64,000 nt of DNA from Anoplopoma fimbria (Eukaryota > Chordata > Actinopteri > Perciformes > Anoplopomatidae), in contig NC_072452.1 in assembly GCF_027596085.1 (NCBI RefSeq), positions 9,126,790 through 9,190,789 of the forward strand, written 5' to 3'. A program made the translations under genes and the position numbers. Every line of letters starts with the position of its first letter. The first letter of the stretch is position 1. Shown one piece after another: positions 22,210 to 33,646 of the stretch. The notes beneath the pieces were generated by a model. It was not told where the DNA came from and searched no databases. It saw nothing but the letters and a program-made list of their open reading frames with translations.

Positions 22210-23934
22210 ACTCACTCCAGAGGGTTTGGGGGCAGGTTCTGAAAGGGGCCATAGATATCTGCAGCGGACCTGCACTCTCCAAAGGGTCTGGTTGAGACCC
22301 AAAACAGATCATCCATAAATAATAAGTGACCAGCTGAGCCCAAGTATGCCCAGAGGGGCCAATTTCAGTATTACCATAATGCTTATTTTGTTTATTTTGT
22401 GTTTCCTACTTTCTTTTTATTTTAGTTAATTTGCTCAGTCTTTCTTCTGTCTCCTTCTTGAGTCCTTTCTCTTTCAGTTATACGTATAAAGACAGTCACA
22501 CACATGGGTGCATTTTATTTAGTATATTTTATTTTATTTCCGGAGTGTTGTTAAGCTTGAGGACCTTTTGTCCTCTGTCTATTATTACTGTATTTTATAT
22601 GTCTAACACGGTCTGTGCTTCACTGTCCCTTTGAACAAAAACAAACAAACAACGGTGTTCAACAAAAAATAAAAACTGAGCCGAAACTAGAGGGAATATC
22701 AGCACTGACTTTTGAAGATGCACTGATGAGAAGGGACACTGAGGAGCGACTCAAGTGTGAATCTTTTTTCTTTTGGACCAGGAGCTTTCATTAATCTTTA
22801 TCAACCACAGGCTACACTCAGTTTCGTGCTGGATAGTGACAACGCTGACAACACTGAAGTGCAGCTTGTGATATCTGTCACTGACAAACAAGCACTCTTA
22901 TTATTAGCTAGCTTCCTAAGTGCTCAAGATGAAATTGTATCCCACTTCACAACTGTTGTTTTATGGAAAGTTTTTATCTCCTCACATTATGAGGTCTTTC
23001 TGATAAGGGTCTATGAAGGGCTTATAATTTGAAATCGATGGCTTCATTAATGGTTGATAAAATTGACTAATGCTTTACAGTTACAACTTATTAAGGAATT
23101 TCAGGTTGTAAAAGATTCTCATTCATTGGCTGGTGTTTACCCTCTTATTTTGTAAGAATGTAGATATGAATGTTTTTATTGCTCAAAATACTCAAGGGTT
23201 TCTCACTTTCTACTTAAACGTTAATGAGTTGTTAATATATAGATTTTGGTCTGGAATGTCTGCCAAACTAGTCAGAGGTAGTTTTCAAAATCTGGCATCC
23301 CCTAATTTGTACTTGATAATGGCTCATAACTGATCTATAAAGCACAAGTAAATGATAGATTAACGATTCATAGCCATTAGTTACAACGTATGGACCCTTT
23401 CACCCCTTCATTCCAATTACTAATCAAGCAATTGCTTGATAGATTAAATAAAAAGGCACTTTATTGTATAGTTTGTGGTAGTCATTAGACAAACATTTCA
23501 CATTTATCGAGAAATACTGGTACTTCATAGTGGGCACAGAATCACATTGTTTTGTTGTTTAGGAGAACAGCCCCTTTCTGTTTGTTTCAGACTCTAATCG
23601 CATGCAGCGTAAAATACCAGTGACTGTTTAACACTCAATGTCTCACCAAAATAAAAATAATCTGTCAGATAGTCATGATAGGCCTTCAGTGGTTAAGTTG
23701 TGGGTGTGTTACAGTCTCAGTTGCTTGGTTTTATAATAATATGCATAAGACATTGTTTTTTTCCCTTAAGCCTCCTGAGATACAATTAAAGCTACACCCC
23801 TCACCACCACTGTCCTGTTCTCAGGTGGGTTGCAACTGATAGAAAAGGTGTGAACACACAAAGCAATTGATCTCAATACTGACAGGTTTATTACTTGAGA
23901 TTTGGCAAAACTAATAAAGTTAATACAGTACGAC

Positions 23935-24007
23935 TCCGAAGACAGATTTCCACCCTGGTGGAACAATAAAGATGTATTGTATTGTATTGTATTATGTTGT
24001 ATTGTGA
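23935..24007 (+). repeat. Retroposon-like 3' end with (ATTGT)n tail
   Basis: The run tttccaccctggtggaacaa then taaagatg then repeated ATTGT has the form of fish LINE/SINE 3' ends (a short fold-back CC-GG piece, AATAAAG and a simple tail). No coding part is attached, so the family is unknown. Confidence 0.4.
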
Positions 24008-24606
24008 TACTAAATATTGATATTATATATTGAGTTAAATGGTGTTGGTTGTCTTGATTTGTAGAATAATGTAGTGGTGTTATCCCGTTGTCATATTTAA
24101 TGTACAATGTCTTTCTGATTGTGACTGTTGTGCGTCTTTCTTATTTTCCATGCAAGGCCCATCTGTATTCACTCAAACTGCTCATACGCTGCTTTGAAGT
24201 GTATTTTTTGTGACAAGGATCTACTTTCATAATGGATTCAGAGGACAGATACAGTGATATTGCAGAGACAACAAAGACAGTATGAAGGACAGGTAATGCT
24301 CTTGCATCCATATCATGTCATTTACCTGATTGGACATTTGCATAATGAAAAGTGAGAGCCAATGTACAAGAAATTTACCATTTCCATTATCTTTTATCAT
24401 GAGAGTTATTGTTTTTCAAATGGCACTGGAGCACTAAATGTTAAGTACTGTGTGTCATGTACACAAATCACATCTGCTACATTTAAGCACATATGTATGG
24501 TATATATATGGTTCTTCTCTGTGCTGTGTGTAAAGATTGTAGGCATTGTTTTTACTTTGATCACAGCTGGATTACCAGCTGGGCAGAGCGGGGAGCTCTT
24601 TAGAAA

Positions 24607-24926
24607 TTAGTTTGTGATAATTTCATAATATGCAGGCTTATTTGGTGATATTTATCTTAGCAGTGTGCTTTACTTTTTAGTGTGCCTTGGAAACACTAAA
24701 ACATGCGCTACTTACATCACGTTTTTTTATTTGGTGATCAAGATGTTTTCTTAATTTGCAGTTTATTGAGCCATCAGGGCCACCATAGATAACCCCTGAT
24801 GATATCATCAGAGTCATTTTTTATCAAACTTGGCAAAGCTTCTCTATAGCCACTGAAGACATTAGTCAACTGTTAACACTGTGTTTATTGCTAAATATAG
24901 TTGAGTAAACAAATTATCACAAACTA
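24607..24926. repeat. 17-bp perfect inverted pair, about 290 bp apart
   Basis: ttagtttgtgataattt at 24607-24623 is the exact reverse complement of the sequence at 24910-24926. Inside, atttttt.atcaaacttggc (about 24816-24835) partly mirrors gactttgataaactc (about 24979-24993, just outside). It could be a small MITE, or chance in AT-rich DNA. Confidence 0.35.
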
Positions 24927-27900
24927 ACTTGGGGACACAGCGTATATTTACCTCACTGTGGGAAAATCCGGCCTGGCTGACTTTGATAAACTCTTGCTCA
25001 GTGTTTGCTATTGTTGAGTAGTTTTCACTGTTTTGTGATGGTTTCTGTATCCACTGGCAAATAGAATCCTCCAAAGCTTAAATTGATGTTTTAGTCGATG
25101 GTAAATTTACATGGTATAACTGACAATTAATCTATATGATTGAATGTAAACATTGTTTGTAAAGATTCATACGTATATTGTACAGTATACTTTCAATTGT
25201 TTCCCAAACAATAAAATAAACTGCAGCCGGTACTTTGTCATTACTTTAAGCAGTGTCACACAAACTGTTGTCCAGAGACTACACTCATTTTTGTTTAATT
25301 CATCGGTGCTCTTATTTCTTGTTCTATCAACCATAAAGAATGGATGAGAGTCATTTTTTTTTAAATTATTGATTGGTGTAGTGGTAATAATCAAGATTTA
25401 TCTTTGATTGCCCTCCCTCACCCACGTGAAATAAAAACACTTGACTTTGCTATTTACAGTGTTTTTCATACGCTCTTAAGTTATTTATGACTGTAGCGGG
25501 CTGCTAGGGGATGCCAAGTGAAACAGTGGAAAGGGCTGCATGAAAATGAGATGGTGCCTGTGGGAGTCTATTTGCCTCAAGTTTGTCCGATGTTGCGGGT
25601 ACTGTGTGTCTATGGGACCTTTAGGAAGTAAGAATCTGAGGTTTGATAGCAGAAACAGTTTCAGAGTCACGAACAATCATCCACTCAAGTGACCGTGGAT
25701 GAGATCTCCACCTTGAACCAGGCTCCTGTTTGATTCTTATGTGAACTGCAGATTCAGACTGCAGATAATTTGATAAGCTATATTGAAATCCCTTTGAAGT
25801 ATCAATGTGTCAGCACAGCAGTTTTATGAATGATACTTTCCTGTCATGGGGCCAAGTGCTTTGGGAATTATGGATCCACTGTGTAATTTGATTTGAAAAT
25901 TGTAGACACAGTTGAACAAAATTATCATGGTAGTCACTTTGTTTTTTCTTTTTCCTATTTAAGAAGATTGCCTTGGGTAAACCTATGACAGTAATAACTT
26001 TTCAGACCGGATGAGACAGACACAGCAAATGTGTAATGCCAATGTCCCATTTTCCCTTCAAGGAAAACAAAACACAAATAAATATAGAATATTCCTACAG
26101 AAAAGATAGAAAATCGATCTATATGTTTATTAAGGATATGTGACACTCTCTCATGTCTTTTCAGTAAAAACAAAGCTAAAGCTGCAAACAGAAGGACACA
26201 AGCTCCGACACGCAAAATTGCAAATAAATGGTAATCTAAGTCGAAATTCCAAGAGTTTTAGTACTTAGTCACAGCACTGATTAACCCCATGTAAAAACAC
26301 TTAGAGTGCTTACATTTGTCTTTGTGGAAAGACAGAACAAATTAAATACACCGTGAACTTTAATGCTCTGCTAGGGGAACGGATATCAAGGAGTCAATTG
26401 ATCTCACTCAAGAAAGTGAATGAGCTTATTTCCCAAAATGTATGACGAAAATGTATGATTTCATTTTGAATGGTAACTCATTTTATTCCAAAATACATGG
26501 CTCCTCTTGTGCATAGGAATTTTCCTTGTTGGTGACAATTCGTTATTAAAGCAAAAGAGTTAAACCTGTCATCTTACCCTGCTCTTCACATTTACTGGTG
26601 TGAGCAGCACCTGTTCAGCAGCAAAAACAAATCCCAGTGCTGACTTAAGAAATGGCTGGACAGCAGTCCTTTTACGGGCAAACACATAAATCACATGATT
26701 CTCCCCTCACCTCTTCTTTGCACTGACTTCTCTTCTCCTATCTCAGTGAAGCAGATACCTCCAGGTCCCACTGGAGACAACATAAATCAAATCAGGGAAT
26801 CTTTACACTCATGTCTCAGGCATGGCGAAAAGAAGCCAAACTTCTTCGCCCTGCATTGCAGAAGGTGCTATCATCACCACATCATAAAAGATGCACATCT
26901 CACAAATTCTCCGCTCTGCTGCTGACACATTAAAGAAGATCACTCCATGCAGAGTAAGTGGGCTGGTTTTACAGCGCTTCTCAGGTGCTCAGGTGGAGAG
27001 TTATGGCTTGTGAAACCAACGCTGACTATAAAAACTTCACTTGTTAACACTGAAATGCTGCTGAAGCATGGATATTACACTTGAAAACATTGCCCTGTGG
27101 AAGAGGAAGTAGGGTGGCCTCTGCCATATTTTGGAGACTATAAATGAATAGCATGTACATTTTGGCTCATCCACTGTCCACACCCAAACTCCAACCAAAT
27201 ATTACACACTGTCCCACACAACACTACTATTTCCATCTCGTCAAATTGCGTTGCCAGAGATGACTCACAGGTTATATTTACCATAAAATGGGATGAGTTT
27301 TGTCAACCAACTGAAAAGATAACTCTGGTTGTTATCTTCCTTTTTCTTGACGTCAACAAATCCCATTATAAAGGATAGTAACAAGCATGATCTCTGTAGC
27401 TAAAGCCTTGCTTATTTCATCACTGCTACATTGTTGTCCAAAAAACTATTAAAAATACATCAACGAGCCATACCAGTGCGCTAACTGACATGTTTCTTTA
27501 TCACAATAAACATGGGCATTTTAGTTTAGTTTAAATCAATCCCACATAATTCATTCTGCTGCTGTAACTACTCATTAAGAAACCAAATGTATATTAATCT
27601 GCAGCTGAAATTAGTCCCCAAGAAAATGGCATTGGCTAAAATGTACAGTGCTTAGCATTTTTTTAGGTAAATGTCTGAGCCTTTTTTTGAGTAAATCTAA
27701 AAAGTTAGTGCATGATCAAGCATTTGACTATGCCCCATTGGCTAGCTCACGGCCAGTGCTCTGGACTGCTCTTATACAAAGGTTACAGCTGATAATGCCA
27801 TCCTGCAGTTTGCACTTTTAGCACTGTTAGCTCAACTAGCTTATAGATGTCGGCACACTGTCGACATGTTGAGAGCCGTTAAGAGACAATGAAATTCTCC

Positions 27901-28539
27901 AAATCTCAATTTGCCCCTTAATACTGATGTGTTGCTATCTACATAGCACCAGCTAGCCAACCCAAGCCGAATAGATAATTATTAATGTTTAATGTGCAGC
28001 TTTCCCCACCGGAACATAGTGTCTGAGCTTACAGGTGAATGCTGTGGTGGAAGTGGCATAAGCAAAGCTTGTAGCTGAGCAGGGAGGCGGCAGGCTTTAG
28101 TACACCGACCAGATTAAAAGAACGTTCGATATGCTGCAGTGAGAGGAGTATGACATGTAAGGGTGGCAGCGGTCTTGAGGTGTCTGCCTGGATTAGCTAA
28201 CAGGCATAGCTTCATGTCTGATATGTTGTGTTTGAGGCCACAAATACAAATCTTGGTAGAAGGAGCAGCGGCCCTGGTGTGACTCGATGCTCTTCATCTT
28301 CATTATCTCTTACCACTCAAGTACAAATTTACCATAAGGGCACTTGGAGGCCTTAAGAGCGGGGACTCAATATCCATAAGCACCACAGACTGCCCTGAAT
28401 GATGTGCTTCTTAAGATTGAACCACTGAAAAAAATCATTGCTGGTGTTGTCAAGACCAGGTTGGTGACGCTGCTTAATTACATGCGCATAAGAAACCAAA
28501 TTACTGTTTGAAATAAGGTTGAAAATATGGATAGAAAAT

Positions 28540-30870
28540 TAACATGCACTCCAAAAGTCTAAGTTTTCTACCATGTAAACACTTATCTCTTTGAATATGC
28601 TCCTTACATCTCAAAAGTGAGTCGGGTGTTTTCAATGTGTAACATAAAAGTTTATTTTCTCTCTACAAAAACTAGGAAATGATCAAATGTATTCTGCTTC
28701 TACCTTTTTCAGTTGGCTAACAACATAATTGTACAATGCATCCATCATCTGGTAGGGAACGGGAAGTTTGACACTTTGTTCTTGTTCTCAGAAGGTTGAA
28801 TGTGCGTTCTGTCACCTCCACTCACTGTGATCCCTTATTCTTTGTTTTCAAGCACACAATATGGGGGTTTGGATTGTACTTGATGGTCATATCTGCAGGC
28901 AACTGCAGAGCGGTATGATAGTGAACTTGTCAGGCTTTAAAATGTCTGTTCAAGGCCAAATGTAATACCTATATAGCTGCTGCATTGAAATTATCAGTCA
29001 AGTCACTGCTTTATACTCATGTAGCCTGTCAACATGTTGATACGGTGCGTCAACACCTCTATTGTGAGATCAGCTATCGGGGAATAAAACATGATTGCAG
29101 AGAAAGCTGGAGGCTTCTTCACAAAAGTACTCTGTCAGGGAGAGTTAAAGGGAAACGTAAGTATTTTTCAACCTGGACCCTATTTTGCCATGTTTGTGTG
29201 TCTAGGTGACTAATGGGGACAACAATTTTTAAAATTGGTCCAGCATTGAGTGAGAAAGCTTTAGCCGGCAGCTGCTAAAGGGGCTACGACGTAATTATTC
29301 CGGGCAATTGCACACCGTCAATCTACTGTACATTTACTAAAAGTGCTTGTTTTTGCCACTGACAGGTTCAGAATTGTCAGGCAACAAGTCTTGCTATAGG
29401 GGAAGTATTGTTCTAAAATCTAGAGCGAGGGGACTTGGTGCTGGAAGACAGTTGTGAAAATGTGAGGGAGAGTTGGAAAGAGAATTGTTGGGCAGGGATT
29501 CATTTGTTGGAGTACAGCAAACGTATCTCAGTTTTATTTAGAATATGTTCAATGTCATGGCTGAATATTTAGCTGATTAGGACAATGTGGATGAGGCTTA
29601 ACCCGAGCGAGACATGTTTAGACTCCATAACAAACAAGCAAAATGGAATACATGTTTTATTCCTCTGTTGGGTCCTTTTCAAATATTAATAACAATCTTA
29701 GCCTGTCAGTGTCAAAAACAAGCACCTTTAGTGGACGTAAATTGATGGTGCGATAACGCCCGTTTATCACACAATGCTGGACCAATTACATGTTTTTAGT
29801 CCCTTAGAAACAAAAACATCGGAAAATAGGGTCCAGGTTGAAAAAACCCCAAAGTTTCCCTTTGACCTTCACTGGCAAAGTGAATACTTTTGTTTAGCAG
29901 CAACGTGGGGTAGCCTCCAGCTCTCTCTGCAATCATGTTTTATTCCGCTATAGTCGATCACACAATGGAGGTGTTGACATGCGGTATCAACATGTTGACA
30001 GGCAACATGAGTATAATTCAGTGATTTGACTGAGGATCTCAATGCAGCAGCTCAGGTATTAAATGTGGCTTTGGTAAAGCCTGAGAAGGTCACTATTTTA
30101 CAGCTTTACAGCTGATATCTGCATCAGTGGTTCTGCTACTCAAACGCCAGTTACAGCACTTACTCACCGCAGCCTACAGTTTGACATCTAGCAGTGGTGT
30201 TCTGGCCATTTGGCATACCAGAACAAATCCCCCTGGGCCGACACCTGGGTGCAAAAAAATCCATAAAGTTTTGACCGGCTGCCCGGCCCTGTCTGTCTCC
30301 TCTCTGTGGGTATGCATGAGAGCGTACTGAATGCGTGTTCCACTTAAACTTGTGCTTACATCATAGGCTCCATCATAGCCTACTACTATTGCACTACTGT
30401 CGTTGCAGTTAAAAGGTGGAACTAGTTTCACAATGAGAATTTGATATATTCAGTCCAATAATATTTGGAAAGTCTAGAAGAGCTGCACAATCGAGTCCCT
30501 TTACCCCAATTCAAGTTAAGTGGCTAGTCTCCGGTGTGAATGCTCTGCCCATAGAGCGTTAACACTCTGCAAAAGTAGTGCGCAGCAGTGAGATGGCCCA
30601 CATGTGGTATATACTCTAACTTGTTATGTTATAAAGCCTCACCCAAAATTCGGCGTGGTTTCTGAGCCATCACCGGACATTTTGAAACCAAATTTAATAT
30701 AGTTGCTGGGTTTTTTTCATCATTTAAATTTGGCCGGGTGGTTACACATTTGTTTTTACACATTTATTTTTGCCCAGTTTATAAGTAATCATTTGAAAAC
30801 ACAAGAAGGACATTTGAGATGTAAGGAGCGATTTCAAAAGTGTTTGCATGATAGACTTTTAGAATATTTG
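28540..30870. repeat. Large imperfect inverted repeat, about 2.3 kb in total
   Basis: The best-matched arms are about 28930-29370 (left) and about 29700-30110 (right). Paired landmarks include agctgctgcattg (28975) with caatgcagcagct (30040), cctgtcaacatgttgat with its complement near 29988-30005, ggaataaaacatgattgcag with its complement, tttcaacctggaccctattt with aaatagggtccaggttgaaa, and gtgcttgtttttg with its complement at 29702-29725. Outer ends also pair: gctccttacatctcaaa (28599) with tttgagatgtaaggagc (30813), and aaaagtcta with tagactttt. The right arm is about 360-400 bp longer between 30110 and 30790, suggesting an insertion there or a deletion on the left. The central spacer is about 330 bp. 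No transposase is visible. Confidence 0.7.
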
Positions 30871-31915
30871 TGAATGCTTTATCAATTCAACCTAATTTAT
30901 CCTTTGACAACTATACATTTCGCCTACACTGGAGAGGCGGTTTTGATTTCTCCAGAGCAATACCGATTTAGATATCTGTATTGTCCACTGTTTGTCTTCA
31001 TCAGAGTTCACACTCACAGATTATTTCTACCAATTATTCAGAATTTGAAAACCTATATTCCAGCTACCAGAGACGGTCTTGTGATATTTTTCAAATACTT
31101 TTCCTTCTCAATATTCTCAAAGATGTTGGGGTTGCGGTCTTGTGACTGCTGACAGAAAGCCATGCTAGTGAAAGCTTGTTGCTTCTCCTTGGATTTAAAT
31201 AGGCCTGAAAGAGAGCTCTGATGCGAGTTAAGCTTTTGTCTAGCTAGAAAATCGCGACACTTTTTTAAGTCAGGCGGAACTGTACTGCATGAACCGAGCG
31301 GCACCTCTCTGTGGTCGGAGTGGAGATGATCCTTTACATCTCTGAATATGCTAAACAACCTGATCCAATGCTTCCATCTCTGTGTTTGACTGTGGGTCAA
31401 ACGATGTTGCATTAACTTTTCAGGTTCAATTGTTCTTGTCTTTCCAGCAGTTAAATCGGGGTACTCTTTGGTTCATTTGGTCTGCTCAGTTTTGTTTTCA
31501 TTACTTTGTCACTGACTTGGAAAATGCAGTTTTCCACTTAACGCTGTTATCTTTGAGTGCACTAAAAGGAGCAGGGTGTTCTTCCGTCAGCTGGCTTCGT
31601 ATCACTATTTTCCAGCTCAAATACGTTTTTTATTAAAAGATGTAAAGCTCTCTTAAAAATGTAGAATTTGGCATTTGGGAGAACAGCTTGGCTCCAGTGT
31701 ACTTTTCTAAATGTTCTTTAAAATGTGACGCACAACATATCTATTCAATGAAAGTCCCTAACCAAACATTAGCAGAAACAACAATAACAAGGATGTTTGT
31801 GACCAACGCAGAACTCACAATCTCCAATCTCTCCCTCACTTTCGCCCCTAACTTGTTCTCTGATTATATTTTTTTTCAGTTCTTCTATTTGCATGCAACT
31901 GTTAGATTGCATTAG

Positions 31916-31946
31916 ATAACTTTATCGATCCTCAGATGTAAAACCC
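31916..31946 (-). repeat. Possible retroposon 3' tail
   Basis: The segment ttagataactttatcgatcc, read on the - strand, has the GGATC.ATAAAGTTATCT form seen at the ends of fish non-LTR retrotransposons. Only about 30 bp is recognisable. Confidence 0.3.
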
Positions 31947-33298
31947 GTCTGGTCGCCTGTCAGACAGGTCCCAGCAAACAACATAATTAGTGCCAAACAT
32001 AACCAAAGCACTTAAAAAACAAGACGGACAAATAGGCATTGCATATGAAATTTCACAGAGAAAGATAAGTAAAAGAAAAAAAGAAAATACAACGAATATC
32101 CTAGAAAACAAGCAGATATATGATTATAGAACCATCTTTTTACATAAAAGGAATTATTAATTAATAATCAATCCCTGAACAAGTCCCCAATGTTTGGCGA
32201 ATAAGAACAGCCCAGTAGAATGTCAGAACATGATTTCCAGTTACAGTGAATCTGAATCTAAAGCAGCACAGTAACTTCCTTTTGTTCTTTGCACCAACTA
32301 CTTGACTGAAAATAAAGTGTGACCATGAGAGTGATAAAAACTTCATTCATAGTGTACTAAATTTAAAAAGAATACTCTCAGAGAAAATGCGTGATCATCT
32401 TTATATAGACTCAAGAAAAAAAAATGTTTTGGGATTAGTGGTGGAGACTGACAAAGCTGCTGGTATGTGGCTAATTGTGTGCATCAGTGCTTCACCCTGG
32501 AAGCCGTTAGAAGACTCATAAAGCATAAGTCATCCCCTCTTTTCATTTGGACATAATGACCAGCCTTGTACTGATAAACACCTTCCTCCAGGCCTTACCC
32601 AAAATGAATCTGTTGTGACCAAGCAATGCCTGTATATTCAGTCTTCATGCACTCTGCAATCAAAAAAAAGAATACAAGTCTGTGTTGAAAGACTGTTTTG
32701 TCTAATTCCTGCATGACTTAAGATTCAATAAAGTGTACTGTGTTCTCATGAAGGCTGTTACAAAAAATCACACTCCCTCTCTCAGCTAAAATCAACACCA
32801 AGCTGCTCGGCAGGCAAGGTCAAGTAAACACGATTATTAGATTCATCAGGGCCCAACTACATAAACAAAGAGTAAATGTTTATTTATATATTTTATTTTC
32901 ATTAACGATGCACTTTGACTTTAATTTTTTTATTTAACGCCTGTCTTATTCTATTTTAGCTGGTATTTAAATGCCCTTTTTGTTTCTTTAGCTGTTGGTT
33001 TTATGTATTTCAGCAGAACTCTTCTTGGCAACCTATCTGAGAAAAATGTGTGTAAAGTAAAACATCAATCCAAATCAAGTTTTGCCAAATATGGTGTAGA
33101 TGTTCTCCATGAAGTAGCAGACTACAACCTTTTGACAGACATCTTCCAAACCTAAACACGGTGGGTATTTGTATTAGTCAAGTCTAATGAATGTCAAGTG
33201 TGCTTGAAAGTTGAATATTTCCAGGTTGAAGGATGAAGGTCGATTCTTGAACTTGGAAACAGCAGGTTGAGTTTAAAAAGAAAAAAAAAAATTTCATC

Positions 33299-33646
33299 TC
33301 AATCAAAGTCACATCTATTGGTCTTCATCAGTGGATAAAGTTTGTTAAATCCTAATAGAAATGGTTCACCGACTTCTGTAAGGTGATGACAACTGAACCA
33401 TCTCCATGACATCTGATGAAGACCACGAGATGTGTCTGTAAATGGACCTTGAGTTGAGTGTAGAACCTTAAACTCAGAATTATTTCTGTCTGTGAATACT
33501 AAAGAAAGAATGGTGACTCCTTCTTTTTTTTCTTCATCACAAACGTTCTCCAGATAAAAGATAAGTTCATCACCATTAACTGCACACACTGATTTGAGAA
33601 TGGACGAGCAACTTTCCACGCAAATGTTTCTGTGCCTCTTAACCAC
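33299..33646 (-). other. Orphan open frame of 115 codons, probably not a host gene
   Basis: The frame begins at ATG 33646 and ends in MKTNRCDFD. It contains LSLVFTDRNNSEFKVL and GLHQMSWRWFSCHHLTEVGE, which look more protein-like than the neighbouring chance frames. No splice signals or flanking exons were found, and I cannot name a domain. The DNA (atgacatctgatgaagacca on +) reads like a dispersed fish repeat. It may be a fossil of a mobile-element or multi-gene-family exon. Confidence 0.25.

Larger units (their letters stand above)
21170..28534. other. Intergenic, no gene recognised
   Basis: AT-rich DNA without recognisable exons. Small features inside it are listed separately: a 23-bp tandem duplication (22164-22209), a retroposon-like tail (23935-24007) and a 17-bp inverted pair (24607-24926). 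Confidence 0.45.
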
